64,000 nucleotides of DNA from Flavobacterium sp. 83 (GTDB taxonomy: Bacteria; Bacteroidota; Bacteroidia; Flavobacteriales; Flavobacteriaceae), in contig NZ_JQMS01000001.1 of the NCBI RefSeq assembly GCF_000744835.1, forward strand, positions 248,001 to 312,000, written 5' to 3'. Below the pieces are notes generated by a model. That model was not told where the DNA came from. It ran no database searches and was given only the letters and a program-made list of their open reading frames with translations. A program made the translations under genes and the position numbers. Position 1 is the first letter of the stretch; the number at the start of each line of letters is the position of its first letter. This document shows, piece by piece, positions 55,180-64,000 of the stretch.

Positions 55180-56060
55180 TTTACTGATTTTTTAAACCAC
55201 AATATTAGCATCACATAAAAATAGGGCTCATACCAATACTTTTTTAAAATTATATTGAAAACTCCTTTTGTATCGAAGCTATAATTTGATTTATTGGCTA
55301 CTGTTAGAGTAATAAGCCACGGATAAACAAAATGCCATAACAAACGAAATTTTTCTAATTCATAGTTAAACATCGCTAATTTTTCCTGCTTGACTATAAA
55401 TAAATAGTTATTAATAAAAGTATCGAATATATTATACCCTCCTTTTTTATTTGGAGTAACAACTTCAAATAAATCATCAAAATAGATAACGGATTTTTTG
55501 CCGTTTTTTACAATTTTATAACTCCAGTCCACTTGCGTAAATTGCAAGACTGCATAACGTTCTTTATCCTTTATTTTTAAGAAATCATCTCGCCAAACCC
55601 CAAAATTTGCAATTGCGGTACTGTAATAACTTACTTCCTTAAAATAAGATTCGACACTGTCAAATGTTTTTTGGCAGTCGCAATTGAGAAACATATTGCT
55701 ATAAAAAAATAGATTTACATTGCTATCCATTTGTTTTTCGATTCTATCAAGCAGCTTCCCTAATGCGTTTGGCTTAAAAGAAAGAGTGTCATTAAACAAC
55801 TTAATATAGCGGCCAGTTGCATAGCCCAACACCAGAGCAAAATTACGATCTTTAACATTCTCTGCATTGCAATAGTAGCGTACTAAAGGATATTTGGCCA
55901 CAATTTCCTGAGTATGGTCTGTGGAACTATTGTCTGATACAATAACCTCTATTCGGTTGGAATCAAACTCTGGATTAGAAAAAAGCGTTTTTAAAGTATC
56001 ATCTAAAACAGTACAGCGATTATAGGTTGGAATACAAATCGATAAAAGTATTTTACTCAT
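55176..56060 (-). CDS. Family 2 glycosyltransferase with altered DXD
   Basis: About 294 residues from the ATG at 56060, where MSKILLSICIPTYNRCTVL gives a standard GT2 start; an earlier ATG at 56108 would overlap the flippase gene by 56 bases. EVIVSDNSSTDHTQEIV is the nucleotide-binding region. YIKLFNDTLSFKPNAL shows NDT where a DXD is expected. The overall pattern is like RfbV-type transferases of dideoxyhexoses. Its place next to wzx and the CDP-sugar genes makes it a candidate to transfer the CDP-linked sugar. This is inference. Confidence 0.85.
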   Translation of the reverse strand: MSKILLSICIPTYNRCTVLDDTLKTLFSNPEFDSNRIEVIVSDNSSTDHTQEIVAKYPLVRYYCNAENVKDRNFALVLGYATGRYIKLFNDTLSFKPNALGKLLDRIEKQMDSNVNLFFYSNMFLNCDCQKTFDSVESYFKEVSYYSTAIANFGVWRDDFLKIKDKERYAVLQFTQVDWSYKIVKNGKKSVIYFDDLFEVVTPNKKGGYNIFDTFINNYLFIVKQEKLAMFNYELEKFRLLWHFVYPWLITLTVANKSNYSFDTKGVFNIILKKYWYEPYFYVMLILWFKKSVK

Positions 56061-57420
56061 TATGCCACTGTCTTTTTTTGTTTTTAAATATAAAATAGGT
56101 CCAAACAAATCCTATAAAAGTCAGCATCATATAGCCGGATGTCATACCTATCACTCCAAAATGTTTTCCCAAAAAGATTGTAGAAAAGGTACATAGTATT
56201 CCAATAACCAAACTTTGCACGAGCATAGGCTCTTTTTTGTGACAACGAAGATAGGTAGCCCAAGCTGCAATAACATGGTTTAACAGTATAGGAATCATCA
56301 TAAATAACATTGGTAAATAAGGTAAAAATCGATCACCGAATTTTTTACCTCCAATTTTTATTTCAAAATACCGCAAAATGAAAATCAATATAAAAAAAAC
56401 CGCAAGTGCCAAAACATTTAATGCAGTTGATTGCACTAAAGTTCTATTAAAGAGGCTATCTAACTGAGTGTACTCTTTTTTGGCAATAAATCCTGAAAAT
56501 ACAGGAACTTTAGTACTAACCCAGCTCAATGTGAACATTAAGATTGCGTTCAAGATCGCCAAAGTCATTCCCATTTGTCCTGCTACAACCGGGCCTTCTG
56601 TTGCAAAAAGGACGGGATTAAATAACTGAAAAATAAAATAGCCACTAATCCAGCTTAAAGCTATTTTCCATTGGAAGGGAAAAATTTCTATTCTATAATT
56701 AACATGCCACTTATCTAATTTGTTCCATATAAAAATCAGTAATTTTCTTTTTTCACTAATTAAAATCCATAAAGGAATAATGGAAAAGGAAAGTGTTGCT
56801 GCCAAAGGGCTTGAAAATAATTTCAAACCTAAAGAAAAGAAAATCAGCACAAAAGTAAGCTGTGCCATTTGCTGTGTCATTCTGATTTTTGCGACTTCTT
56901 TAACTCTGCCTAAACCCTCTAAAAAGGCTAATATTGGTGATACCATTAAGGATAAAGAAGTGGTGATAGACAAAATAACCCATGGTATTTGCCAATCTAC
57001 CAAATCATCGTTTGTTCCATACTTATTAAAAAATAAATACCCTGCGATTAATAGCCCAAAAACTAATAACACTCCAATAAAACAAAACCATTTAATACTG
57101 AAACGCAATAAGGAAGCTAATCTTGAACTTGATTCAATAGGTCCTGTAAAACTACTTTTATCATTCCAAACTAAGCTCGCTGTTTCATGAGCCACAAATT
57201 GCGTAATAATATTAGACAACCCTAATTCGAAAAAAACCTGTATTGCCAATATACTTCCAAAAGTATAATAATACCCTTGTTCTACTTTAGTTAAACATTG
57301 AGCAACAAATAACAAAGTTACAATCCCACCACCTGCTTGAATAACTCTTGCTATTACGGTATAGGCTATTGCTCCATCGATCCCTATTTTATTTGAAATA
57401 CTTTTTATTAAATCTATCAC
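56053..57420 (-). CDS. wzx: Wzx-type polysaccharide flippase (MATE/MOP superfamily)
   Basis: A 455-residue protein with about twelve membrane helices, in the polysaccharide-synthesis flippase family (PF01943/PF13440). IARVIQAGGGIVTLLFVAQCL at the N-terminus and GYYYTFGSILAIQVFFELGL are typical first-helix features. It should flip lipid-linked repeat units across the inner membrane for Wzy. It overlaps the GT2 downstream by 8 bases and abuts rfbH upstream (one base), joining the CDP-sugar genes to the assembly genes. Confidence 0.9.
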   Translation of the reverse strand: MIDLIKSISNKIGIDGAIAYTVIARVIQAGGGIVTLLFVAQCLTKVEQGYYYTFGSILAIQVFFELGLSNIITQFVAHETASLVWNDKSSFTGPIESSSRLASLLRFSIKWFCFIGVLLVFGLLIAGYLFFNKYGTNDDLVDWQIPWVILSITTSLSLMVSPILAFLEGLGRVKEVAKIRMTQQMAQLTFVLIFFSLGLKLFSSPLAATLSFSIIPLWILISEKRKLLIFIWNKLDKWHVNYRIEIFPFQWKIALSWISGYFIFQLFNPVLFATEGPVVAGQMGMTLAILNAILMFTLSWVSTKVPVFSGFIAKKEYTQLDSLFNRTLVQSTALNVLALAVFFILIFILRYFEIKIGGKKFGDRFLPYLPMLFMMIPILLNHVIAAWATYLRCHKKEPMLVQSLVIGILCTFSTIFLGKHFGVIGMTSGYMMLTFIGFVWTYFIFKNKKRQWHNE

Positions 57421-57421
57421 A

Positions 57422-58726
57422 TTATGAATTTAGATATTCTCTAATCACATCCGCAATATAATCGTAATGTGACTCATTCAATCCAGGCCATACACCCAAC
57501 CAAAAAGACTGGTTCATAATAATATCTGTATTGGTCAAATCTCCAACTACTCTGTGTTCTATATTTGCATAAGCTGGTTGACGTAACAAGTTACCACCAA
57601 ACAATAAACGGGTACCAATTTTTTTCTCTTCTAGATGTTGTACCAACATATGACGGTCAGCCGCGTCTCCTTCACGTAAGGTAAGCAAAAAACCAAACCA
57701 AGAAGGATCTGAATTAGGAGTAGGTTCTGGAAGTATAAATACCTCTTCAAACTCCTTCATGCGTTTGTATAAAGCGGCATAATTTTCTCTACGTCTTTGT
57801 ACAAACCCATCTATTTTTTTAATTTGAGAAACCCCAAAAGCTGCCTGCATATCGGTTACTTTAAGATTGAATCCAATATGAGAATACGTATATTTATGAT
57901 CGTACCCATAAGGTAATGTTCCTAATTGTTGTCCAAAACGACAGCCACAAGTATTGTCTTTTCCAGGTTCACAATAGCAGTCTCTTCCCCAATCTCTAAA
58001 ACTTTCTGCTAACTTTGATAATATAGGATTGTTTATTAGTACTGCTCCACCCTCACCCATAGTAATATGGTGTGCCGGATAAAAAGAAAAAGTGGATATA
58101 TCTCCAAAAGTTCCTGTTTTTTGCCCTTTGTAAGTAGCACCAAGAGAATCACAATCATCCTCTACTACCCAAAGATTGTATTTTTTTGCTACACGCATTA
58201 CTTCCTCTAAATCAAAAGGATTCCCCAATGAATGGGCAATCATTATTGCTTTTGTTTTAGTAGTCACAGCTGCTTCCAACATATCTGCCTTAACATTGTG
58301 AGTTGCAATATCAACATCGATAAAAACAGGAATAGCTCCAAATTGAATAATCGGATTTATTGTGGTAGGAAAACCTGCCGCAACAGTTATCACTTCATCA
58401 CCCGGCTTGATAGCACGCTCTCCTAATTTTGGAGAAGTCAAAGCATAAAATGCCACTAAATTGGCAGAAGATCCCGAATTAACCAATAAGGCTCTATGAG
58501 CACCAAAATATTGAGCAAAATCTTCTTCAAATTTATTAGCAAAACGTCCCGCTGTTAACCAACCATCTAAGGCAGCATCAACACCCATTAATATATCTTC
58601 TTCGTCTAGTACTTTACCCGTTACTGGTATGTAGTTTTCTCCAGGAATGATAACTTGCGTTGATTTCTTTTTTGCAATTTCTCTCAAACTATTTAGTAGA
58701 GCAGTGTCTGTTAAATTTTGTAACAT
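57422..58726 (-). CDS. rfbH: CDP-4-keto-6-deoxyglucose-3-dehydrase E1 (RfbH/DdhC)
   Basis: A 434-residue PMP-dependent [2Fe-2S] enzyme of the DegT fold. [17 protein letters not shown] has His (H219) where aminotransferases have the PLP Lys, which is diagnostic of E1-type dehydrases. The iron-sulfur Cys residues are C192, C250, C252 and C260; the spacing C-X57-C-X1-C-X7-C is exactly that reported for the Yersinia E1 enzyme. It removes the C3 hydroxyl of CDP-4-keto-6-deoxyglucose, giving the CDP-glucoseen intermediate, with electrons from an E3-type reductase (63245-64000). Confidence 0.95.
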   Translation of the reverse strand: MLQNLTDTALLNSLREIAKKKSTQVIIPGENYIPVTGKVLDEEDILMGVDAALDGWLTAGRFANKFEEDFAQYFGAHRALLVNSGSSANLVAFYALTSPKLGERAIKPGDEVITVAAGFPTTINPIIQFGAIPVFIDVDIATHNVKADMLEAAVTTKTKAIMIAHSLGNPFDLEEVMRVAKKYNLWVVEDDCDSLGATYKGQKTGTFGDISTFSFYPAHHITMGEGGAVLINNPILSKLAESFRDWGRDCYCEPGKDNTCGCRFGQQLGTLPYGYDHKYTYSHIGFNLKVTDMQAAFGVSQIKKIDGFVQRRRENYAALYKRMKEFEEVFILPEPTPNSDPSWFGFLLTLREGDAADRHMLVQHLEEKKIGTRLLFGGNLLRQPAYANIEHRVVGDLTNTDIIMNQSFWLGVWPGLNESHYDYIADVIREYLNS

Positions 58727-58752
58727 ATATTTTTTATTAATTGAATTAATTT

Positions 58753-60471
58753 TTAAGTTGCTTCCATTGCTATTGGCTTTGCAAAAGGTTCCATTTCAGT
58801 AATGGGTCGGCCAAAAGCTATTTTGGGATAGGTATTTGTATGCGGGTCTATCATCACCTGCAATAACTGAGGTTTTTTTGTATTTTCATCGTTCCACAAC
58901 CACTCCACTGCATTTGTAATTTCATCAGGATTTTCAATAGTTTTCGCATCAATTCCATATGCAATGGCAACTTTAGCAAAATCGGGTGCATCATAGCCCC
59001 AATACGTAGATTGGTAACGGGATTCAAAATAACTATCTTGAAATTGTCTTATCATTCCCAAGGTTCTGTTATTTAAAACTACAATCTTAACAGGAAGTTT
59101 ATTGCGAACTATTGTTTGCAATTCCTGAATGTTAATTTGCATGCAACCATCCCCAATTATCACCACGACTGGTTCTTTATCTAATGCAATACAAGCTCCA
59201 ATCCCTGCTGGCAAAGAAAATCCCATGGCTCCCATCCCACCTGAAGTTAAAAAATGTTGATTTTTATTCAACTCTAAAGATTGGGCAGCCCACATTTGAT
59301 GACTACCCACATCAGCCAAATACGCTTTTGCAGTTGATGATTGACTGGAAAGGGAATGCATAAAAATATTTGGATTAATTCCTGTCGGAGTGAGCTCTTT
59401 TGTATCGGGCCAAGTTTGTTTTAAATCAATAATGTGATTCATCCAAACTTCAGGAAAATCAAAAGAAAATTTTGCTGTAGCTTTTTCAAAATCAATAAAA
59501 AAAGAATTTAAATCTGCTATTATTGCCTCACATCCTTTTACACGGTTGTTAATTTCCGCTTTTTCACAATCAACATGATAAATTTTTCTGTTTTCTATAA
59601 ATTGAGTATCCGCACCTGTTTGTCTGATATCTAATCTACTACCTAAAACAATCAATAAATCACATTCTCCAAAAGCGATATTAGCCCATCTGTTGCCATA
59701 ACTACCAATAAAACCAACACGTTGTGAATCATTAAAAGCAATCGTATCCAAACCCAGAAGTGTCGTAATAACAGGTATTTGCGTTTGCTCGACAAAATGG
59801 TCAAATTGTTGTTGACACTGCCCCGCTTTAATCCCTCGACCAGCCAAGACTAATGGTCTTTTGGCTAGTTTTATATCTTGTATTAATTTTTCTAAAACAA
59901 TGGAATCAATTTCTGAATGAACTATTATTTCAGACTTAAAAAATTCAGGCTCTATTTGAATGCGTTGAACATCCATAGGTATATCAATAAGTACCGGACC
60001 AGGCCTTCCTTCTAAAGCAATTGCAAAAGCTTTTTCAAAAATGGCTGGTATTTCATTAGGATCACTAATATGGAAACAAGCTTTGGTTATTGGCATTGCC
60101 ATGGAAACAATATCAGTTTCTTGAAATCCCAATTGTCGTATTCCTCGATCCCCTTTTAGCTCATGTCTATTTACTTGTCCTGTAATAAAAATTGCTGGTG
60201 TGGAATCAAAATAACAACTCCCAATACCTGTCAATAAATTAGTGGCACCCGGACCGGATGTGGCTAATGCTATTCCGGGTAAACCCGTTACTCTTGCATA
60301 TCCTTCTGCAGCAAAAGCAGCTGCTTGTTCATGATGCATCGTAATAATATTAATATCTGTCTTTTGATTCAACGAATCGAGTATGTGTGTTATCATACCT
60401 CCGGATAACTCAAAAACACTTTGAATTCCCTTTTTTTTCAAAAATTCAGCTATAAAATCAGATACTTTCAT
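58753..60471 (-). CDS. Thiamine-diphosphate enzyme, candidate sugar-branching enzyme (YerE-like)
   Basis: A 572-residue ThDP enzyme with three domains. N-terminal Pyr domain with the catalytic Glu (E48) in [18 protein letters not shown] and [18 protein letters not shown]; a middle domain ([13 protein letters not shown]); and the C-terminal PP domain with [15 protein letters not shown]...VVLNN (GDG-X..-NN). By fold it resembles acetolactate synthase, but a lone catalytic subunit between CDP-sugar genes is the arrangement of YerE, which adds a two-carbon unit from pyruvate to C4 of CDP-3,6-dideoxy-4-keto-glucose in Yersinia. That role is inference. Confidence 0.8.
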   Translation of the reverse strand: MKVSDFIAEFLKKKGIQSVFELSGGMITHILDSLNQKTDINIITMHHEQAAAFAAEGYARVTGLPGIALATSGPGATNLLTGIGSCYFDSTPAIFITGQVNRHELKGDRGIRQLGFQETDIVSMAMPITKACFHISDPNEIPAIFEKAFAIALEGRPGPVLIDIPMDVQRIQIEPEFFKSEIIVHSEIDSIVLEKLIQDIKLAKRPLVLAGRGIKAGQCQQQFDHFVEQTQIPVITTLLGLDTIAFNDSQRVGFIGSYGNRWANIAFGECDLLIVLGSRLDIRQTGADTQFIENRKIYHVDCEKAEINNRVKGCEAIIADLNSFFIDFEKATAKFSFDFPEVWMNHIIDLKQTWPDTKELTPTGINPNIFMHSLSSQSSTAKAYLADVGSHQMWAAQSLELNKNQHFLTSGGMGAMGFSLPAGIGACIALDKEPVVVIIGDGCMQINIQELQTIVRNKLPVKIVVLNNRTLGMIRQFQDSYFESRYQSTYWGYDAPDFAKVAIAYGIDAKTIENPDEITNAVEWLWNDENTKKPQLLQVMIDPHTNTYPKIAFGRPITEMEPFAKPIAMEAT

Positions 60472-60478
60472 TGGAATT

Positions 60479-61390
60479 TTATTTTTTTAAATAGTAGTTT
60501 AAAGTTTGCTTTAAAGCAATACTATAATCTGTAAATTCAATTTCACCTATTTGTGCAGTTATCTTCGCTATGTCTCCTTCTATATGCATGGATTGATTCG
60601 CACGATACTCCAATACTCCAAAATTCAAAATATAATCTGGATTAATGTAGTTTTTTATATCTTCTATCAGTGCCTTTATTGTTCGAATTTCATTAGATGA
60701 AATATTATAAATGCCGGATTGAACCGATGCCATAATTATTTTATAAATTATCATTGCAAAGTCTTTAACATAGAGATAGGCATATTTTTGATTCCCTGCA
60801 GTAAAATCTTTTTGTCCATCAATTTTCATCGATTGAATCAAAGAGGGAATAAGCCAGTTCTCATTTTCTTTTTCCCCGAATAATGAGAATAGTCGCAACC
60901 AAATCCACTCTATTTGATTTATTTCACAATAGCTCTTTACGAGTTCCAGGCAAGCTAACTTAACACTTGCATAAGCATTTAGAGCTTCCGCAGCATAACT
61001 TTCGGTAACTTTCCCATTAATTTCACCGTATTCGGCCTGCGATCCTAAAAAGATAAATTTACTAATACCAACCTCTTTTCCTATATCTAAGAGCGTCACT
61101 AAAAACGGAATGTTTTTAGTTTGTTCAATCCAATTATTTCTTTCATTAGACTCAACACCAATCCAAGCGGCATGAATAATACTATCAAAAGAACATGCTA
61201 ATAATTGATTTTTAAACAATCCTTTGTCATCTATATCTACCCAATGAATTTTATCTTTAAATTCTTGACATCTCCAAATATCTGAATCTTTACGTTTTAA
61301 TCCAATTACCTGGATATTATTAGCAATAAGATTTTCAGCTATATGCGATCCTAAAAAACCTGTTATGCCCGTAATTAATACTTTATGCAT
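60479..61390 (-). CDS. SDR-family CDP-sugar reductase (candidate YerF or paratose/abequose-synthase-like)
   Basis: A 303-residue extended SDR: VLITGITGFLGSHIAENLIA for nucleotide binding, HAAWIGVESNERNNW, FLGSQAEYGEING with the catalytic Ser region, and NAYASVKLACLELV with Tyr and Lys. It overlaps rfbG by 8 bases and precedes the ThDP gene by 7, so it belongs to the CDP-sugar pathway. It could reduce the side-chain ketone made by a YerE-like enzyme (as YerF does), or the 4-keto group as RfbJ/RfbS do. The sequence alone does not decide. Confidence 0.82.
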   Translation of the reverse strand: MHKVLITGITGFLGSHIAENLIANNIQVIGLKRKDSDIWRCQEFKDKIHWVDIDDKGLFKNQLLACSFDSIIHAAWIGVESNERNNWIEQTKNIPFLVTLLDIGKEVGISKFIFLGSQAEYGEINGKVTESYAAEALNAYASVKLACLELVKSYCEINQIEWIWLRLFSLFGEKENENWLIPSLIQSMKIDGQKDFTAGNQKYAYLYVKDFAMIIYKIIMASVQSGIYNISSNEIRTIKALIEDIKNYINPDYILNFGVLEYRANQSMHIEGDIAKITAQIGEIEFTDYSIALKQTLNYYLKK

Positions 61391-62462
61391 TTAGATACGT
61401 ATTTATTTGTGTTTCCGTAAAATGATTAATTTGATTTTTATTATTGGCGAATTCCCTGTACCAATCCATCGTTATACTTACGGCTTTTTCAGCATTCATT
61501 TTTGGTTGCCATTTCAATTCAGAAATCGCTTTGCTAATATCTAATTTTAATAAACCTGCTTCATGCGGTTGGTTTTCTTCTTTTTCAACTCTATACTCCC
61601 CATTACCCCAGCTCATAATCGCTAATTGCAGCATTTCCTCAACAGAAAGTGCATCAGAAAGATGTGGTCCAAAATTATAGGCTTGACTATATTGAACAGG
61701 TTCAGCAGCTAAATTTGCACCCAAAAGCAAATACCCAACAACAGGCTCTAATACATGTTGCCAAGGTCTAACTGAATTTGGGTTTCGTATTACCACGGGA
61801 TTTTCGGCAGCTAATGCTTTCGCAATGTCCGGAATCAAACGGTCTTTTGACCAGTCACCTCCACCAATTACGTTCCCCGCTCTCGCAACCGCTATCGCTT
61901 TTTGATGTGTATCGTATATTTTTGCATTAAAAAAAGAATTCCTATAGGAATCAATCACCAATTCGGCACAAGCTTTACTGGCGCTATATGGATCATATCC
62001 ACCTAATCTATCATTTTCTCTATACGGATATATCCATTCGTTATTATGGTAGACTTTATCTGTAGTAATCAAAACCACGGCGCACGGTTTTTCTAGTAAA
62101 CGAACCCCATCTAATACATTAGCTGTACCAATTACATTCACTTCAAAAGTTTCGGCAGGTATTTCATAAGACAACCGCACCAAAGGCTGAGCGGCTAAAT
62201 GAAAAACAAAATCAGGCTGAAAAGCAACAATCTCGTCCTCTAACCTTTTTTTATCTCTTAAATCTGCAATAATTGAAGTAGCAATTGCATCTCCATCAAT
62301 CAAGTAAAACAAATCATCATTGGTTTTCGGTGCTAAAGCATATCCTTTAACATCTGCACCCAATAAGGACAAAGTCTTTAACATCCAAGCGCCTTTAAAA
62401 CCAGTATGACCAGTTAAAAAGACCTTTTTCCCTTTATATATTTCCCGTAGTTTCTCTATCAT
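61383..62462 (-). CDS. rfbG: CDP-glucose 4,6-dehydratase
   Basis: A 359-residue extended SDR: KKVFLTGHTGFKGAWMLKTL is the RfbG form of the glycine-rich loop, AAQPLVRLSYEIPAETFEVNV follows, and ITTDKVYHNNEW with YSASKACAELV holds the catalytic residues. RPWQHVLEPVVGYLLLG is another RfbG marker. It turns CDP-glucose into CDP-4-keto-6-deoxyglucose. It lies one base from rfbF and overlaps the next SDR by 8 bases. Confidence 0.96.
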   Translation of the reverse strand: MIEKLREIYKGKKVFLTGHTGFKGAWMLKTLSLLGADVKGYALAPKTNDDLFYLIDGDAIATSIIADLRDKKRLEDEIVAFQPDFVFHLAAQPLVRLSYEIPAETFEVNVIGTANVLDGVRLLEKPCAVVLITTDKVYHNNEWIYPYRENDRLGGYDPYSASKACAELVIDSYRNSFFNAKIYDTHQKAIAVARAGNVIGGGDWSKDRLIPDIAKALAAENPVVIRNPNSVRPWQHVLEPVVGYLLLGANLAAEPVQYSQAYNFGPHLSDALSVEEMLQLAIMSWGNGEYRVEKEENQPHEAGLLKLDISKAISELKWQPKMNAEKAVSITMDWYREFANNKNQINHFTETQINTYLNA

Positions 62463-62463
62463 A

Positions 62464-63234
62464 TTACCAAGTTTTCCATGGCGCTGTATTTGACTCCCAA
62501 CTTTCTTCTAACTCTACCTTATCCCTAAGAGTGTCCATGGGTTTCCAATACCCATTATGCAAATACGCTCCCATTTTACCATCAGCTGCTAAACGCTCCA
62601 TGGGTGCTTTTTCAAAAATGGTACTATCCCCTTCTATATAATCAAAAACTTCAGGTTGACAAACAAAAAAACCTCCATTGATCCAGGCACCATCACCTTT
62701 GGGTTTTTCTAGAAAAGAGTCTACTTGATTATCAACTCCTAAATTCAAAGCACCAAATCGGCCTGAAGGCTGAACTGAAGTTACTGTGCAAAGGTTTCCG
62801 TTTTTTTTATGTGTTGCCACCAGCTCACTAATATTTACATTTGAAACGCCATCTCCATAAGTTAATAAAAAAGGTTCATTACCAATGTGTTTTTGAATCC
62901 TTTTGATACGTCCCCCTGTCATTGAATTCACTCCGGTGTCTACCAAAGTAATAGTCCAGGGCTCGGCTTCCGATTCATGCACTTTAATGGAATTATTTTT
63001 TAAATCGATAGTTACATCGGATTTGTGCATAAAGTAATTAGCAAAATATTCTTTAATTACATAGCCTTTGTATCCTAAACAGACAACAAAATCATTATAT
63101 CCATAAGAGGAATATATTTTCATAATATGCCAAAGGATTGGCATTCCACCTATTTCAACCATCGGTTTTGGTCTTAAAACTGTTTCTTCTGAAAGTCTTG
63201 TTCCTAAACCACCTGCTAATATAACTACCTTCAT
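62464..63234 (-). CDS. rfbF: Glucose-1-phosphate cytidylyltransferase
   Basis: About 256 residues from the ATG at 63234, where MKVVILAGGLGTRLSEET begins as in all RfbF/DdhA proteins; an ATG at 63258 would add eight residues and overlap the gene upstream. RPKPMVEIGGMPILWHIM, VCLGYKGYVIKEYF and NGGFFVCQPEVFDYI are specific to the cytidylyl group. It makes CDP-glucose, the first step of 3,6-dideoxyhexose synthesis. Confidence 0.96.
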   Translation of the reverse strand: MKVVILAGGLGTRLSEETVLRPKPMVEIGGMPILWHIMKIYSSYGYNDFVVCLGYKGYVIKEYFANYFMHKSDVTIDLKNNSIKVHESEAEPWTITLVDTGVNSMTGGRIKRIQKHIGNEPFLLTYGDGVSNVNISELVATHKKNGNLCTVTSVQPSGRFGALNLGVDNQVDSFLEKPKGDGAWINGGFFVCQPEVFDYIEGDSTIFEKAPMERLAADGKMGAYLHNGYWKPMDTLRDKVELEESWESNTAPWKTW

Positions 63235-63244
63235 TTTTATCTTT

Positions 63245-64000
63245 TTATGATTGTTCAATTTCTAAATATACATTATCTGTCAATGGATGACTGCAACACA
63301 ATAAATAATCTTGCTGTTCTAAATCTGTCCTTTCTTTTGACAATCCTATCATTCGCATTTTACCTACTTTCAATTCTGCTTTACAGGTATTGCAACTTCC
63401 CGTCTGACAAGAATAAGGCAATTCGATTCCCGCATCTAAAGCCGCTTCCAAAACACTTTTACCTTTTTCGACTTCAACTACAGTATCACTGCCTTGAAAA
63501 TGAATTGTAACGTTGTGTGTCACTATATCTTCAAACTCTTTTGGATCTTTAACCAATTCAAAATCCTCAGAAAAAATAGTTGTAGTAGGGAATTTTAAAA
63601 GATCTAAAGTATCTTTAATCGTATTTTTTAGATCCACAGGACCACAAATATAGTGGGCCGTTTTAGAAACATCTGCGCCTGTAAGTAGCTCTATTATAAA
63701 ATCTTTGTTAATACGGCCGCTTCTTACAAAATGATGTTTTTCATCATGAGTATACTGGGTATGAAAATGCCATACTTTAAAATTAATTGGATACCGTTGA
63801 AGCAATTGATTAATTGCTTCCAAAAATATGGTAGATTCAAAATTTTTATTTCCATAAACCAACGTAACAATAACCTTCGGATTTGAAATTAAAACTTCCT
63901 TAATTATTGAAATCAATGGTGTTATACCGCTTCCCACGCCCCAGAAATAAATTTGACTGATCATTTCATCAGTAACAGGAATAAAATCTCCCATAGGCTC
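63245..64000 (-). CDS. Ferredoxin-NAD(P)H reductase with C-terminal [2Fe-2S] domain, candidate E3 for RfbH (partial, 5' end outside window)
   Basis: The frame is open through base 64000, so the N-terminus and most of the FAD domain are missing; the last bases read EPMGDF, the flavin-domain motif, and the ATG at 63994 is internal. YFWGVGSGITPLISIIKEVL is the NAD(P)-binding loop. At the C-terminus, SCQTGSCNTCKAELKVG and a later Cys in LLCCSHP form a plant-type [2Fe-2S] cluster. It should pass electrons to RfbH. The ferredoxin domain lies at the C-terminus (PaaE/Hcr layout), unlike the N-terminal place in the usual RfbI/DdhD/AscD enzymes. Confidence 0.85.
   Translation of the reverse strand, partial: EPMGDFIPVTDEMISQIYFWGVGSGITPLISIIKEVLISNPKVIVTLVYGNKNFESTIFLEAINQLLQRYPINFKVWHFHTQYTHDEKHHFVRSGRINKDFIIELLTGADVSKTAHYICGPVDLKNTIKDTLDLLKFPTTTIFSEDFELVKDPKEFEDIVTHNVTIHFQGSDTVVEVEKGKSVLEAALDAGIELPYSCQTGSCNTCKAELKVGKMRMIGLSKERTDLEQQDYLLCCSHPLTDNVYLEIEQS

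Noticed and set aside
56720..57190. 156-codon plus-strand frame
   Set aside because: Antisense to the Wzx flippase; no start context or domain.
58753..60471. Housekeeping acetolactate synthase (IlvB)
   Set aside because: No IlvN regulatory subunit or other branched-chain amino-acid gene nearby, and the gene is wedged between CDP-sugar genes; kept only as the alternative reading.

Overview
The window is one long envelope-polysaccharide (O-antigen or capsule) biosynthesis locus, apparently from a Flavobacterium-like member of the Bacteroidota. The reasons are a strongly AT-rich sequence, no clear Shine-Dalgarno sequences, a TTG-N19-TAnnTTTG promoter of the Bacteroidota type, and small families typical of that group (four-helix-bundle protein, DUF559 protein). 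All genes but one lie on the minus strand; the exception is a CpsB/YwqE-type PHP phosphatase at 36557-37294. I see no rRNA, tRNA, CRISPR array or recognisable insertion sequence.

Layout, left to right (transcription runs right to left). 1-954: the start of a polyprenyl-phosphate sugar transferase cut by the window edge. 1057-10222: O-antigen ligase/polymerase, glycosyltransferases (GTs) and an FkbM methyltransferase. 10266-15592: two acyl-transfer modules, each a membrane acyltransferase (AT3 or MBOAT) paired with a paralogous SGNH-like protein; a DUF559 gene bedded in palindromic repeats separates them. 15621-19310: a nonulosonic (sialic/KDN-like) acid module with a short NeuB and a NeuA-KdsC fusion. 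19416-33129: a dense run of GT2/GT4 genes, many of them tandem paralogues, one GT4 frameshifted. 33126-35960: an ABC exporter (Wzt with a C-terminal sugar-binding domain, and Wzm), with a four-helix-bundle gene and heptanucleotide repeats lodged between the two genes.

36557-38341: the phosphatase and a tandem array of MITE/REP-like repeats. 38393-43325: PglF-like dehydratase, PglE-like aminotransferase, PglC-like and WecA-like initiating transferases. 43366-46920: the complete dTDP-L-rhamnose set rfbA, rfbB, rfbD, rfbC. 46931-57420: a WbpV-like reductase, GTs (two rhamnosyltransferase-like), an EpsG-like polymerase, a hexapeptide acyltransferase and a Wzx flippase. 57422-64000: a CDP-sugar module with RfbF, RfbG, RfbH, a ferredoxin-type reductase, a thiamine-diphosphate (ThDP) enzyme and an SDR. 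Together these look like a route to a CDP-3,6-dideoxyhexose and probably a branched-chain (yersiniose-like) sugar.

How it fits together: the nucleotide-sugar modules (dTDP-Rha, UDP-QuiNAc4N/QuiNAc-type sugars, CMP-nonulosonate, CDP-dideoxy or branched sugar) feed about 26 GTs. Three initiating transferases and two export routes (Wzx/Wzy and ABC) suggest more than one glycan. The SGNH/acyltransferase pairs probably decorate the product at the membrane. The most interesting points are the CDP-branched-sugar cassette, the paired acylation modules, and two small accessory genes each sitting inside its own intergenic repeat family.
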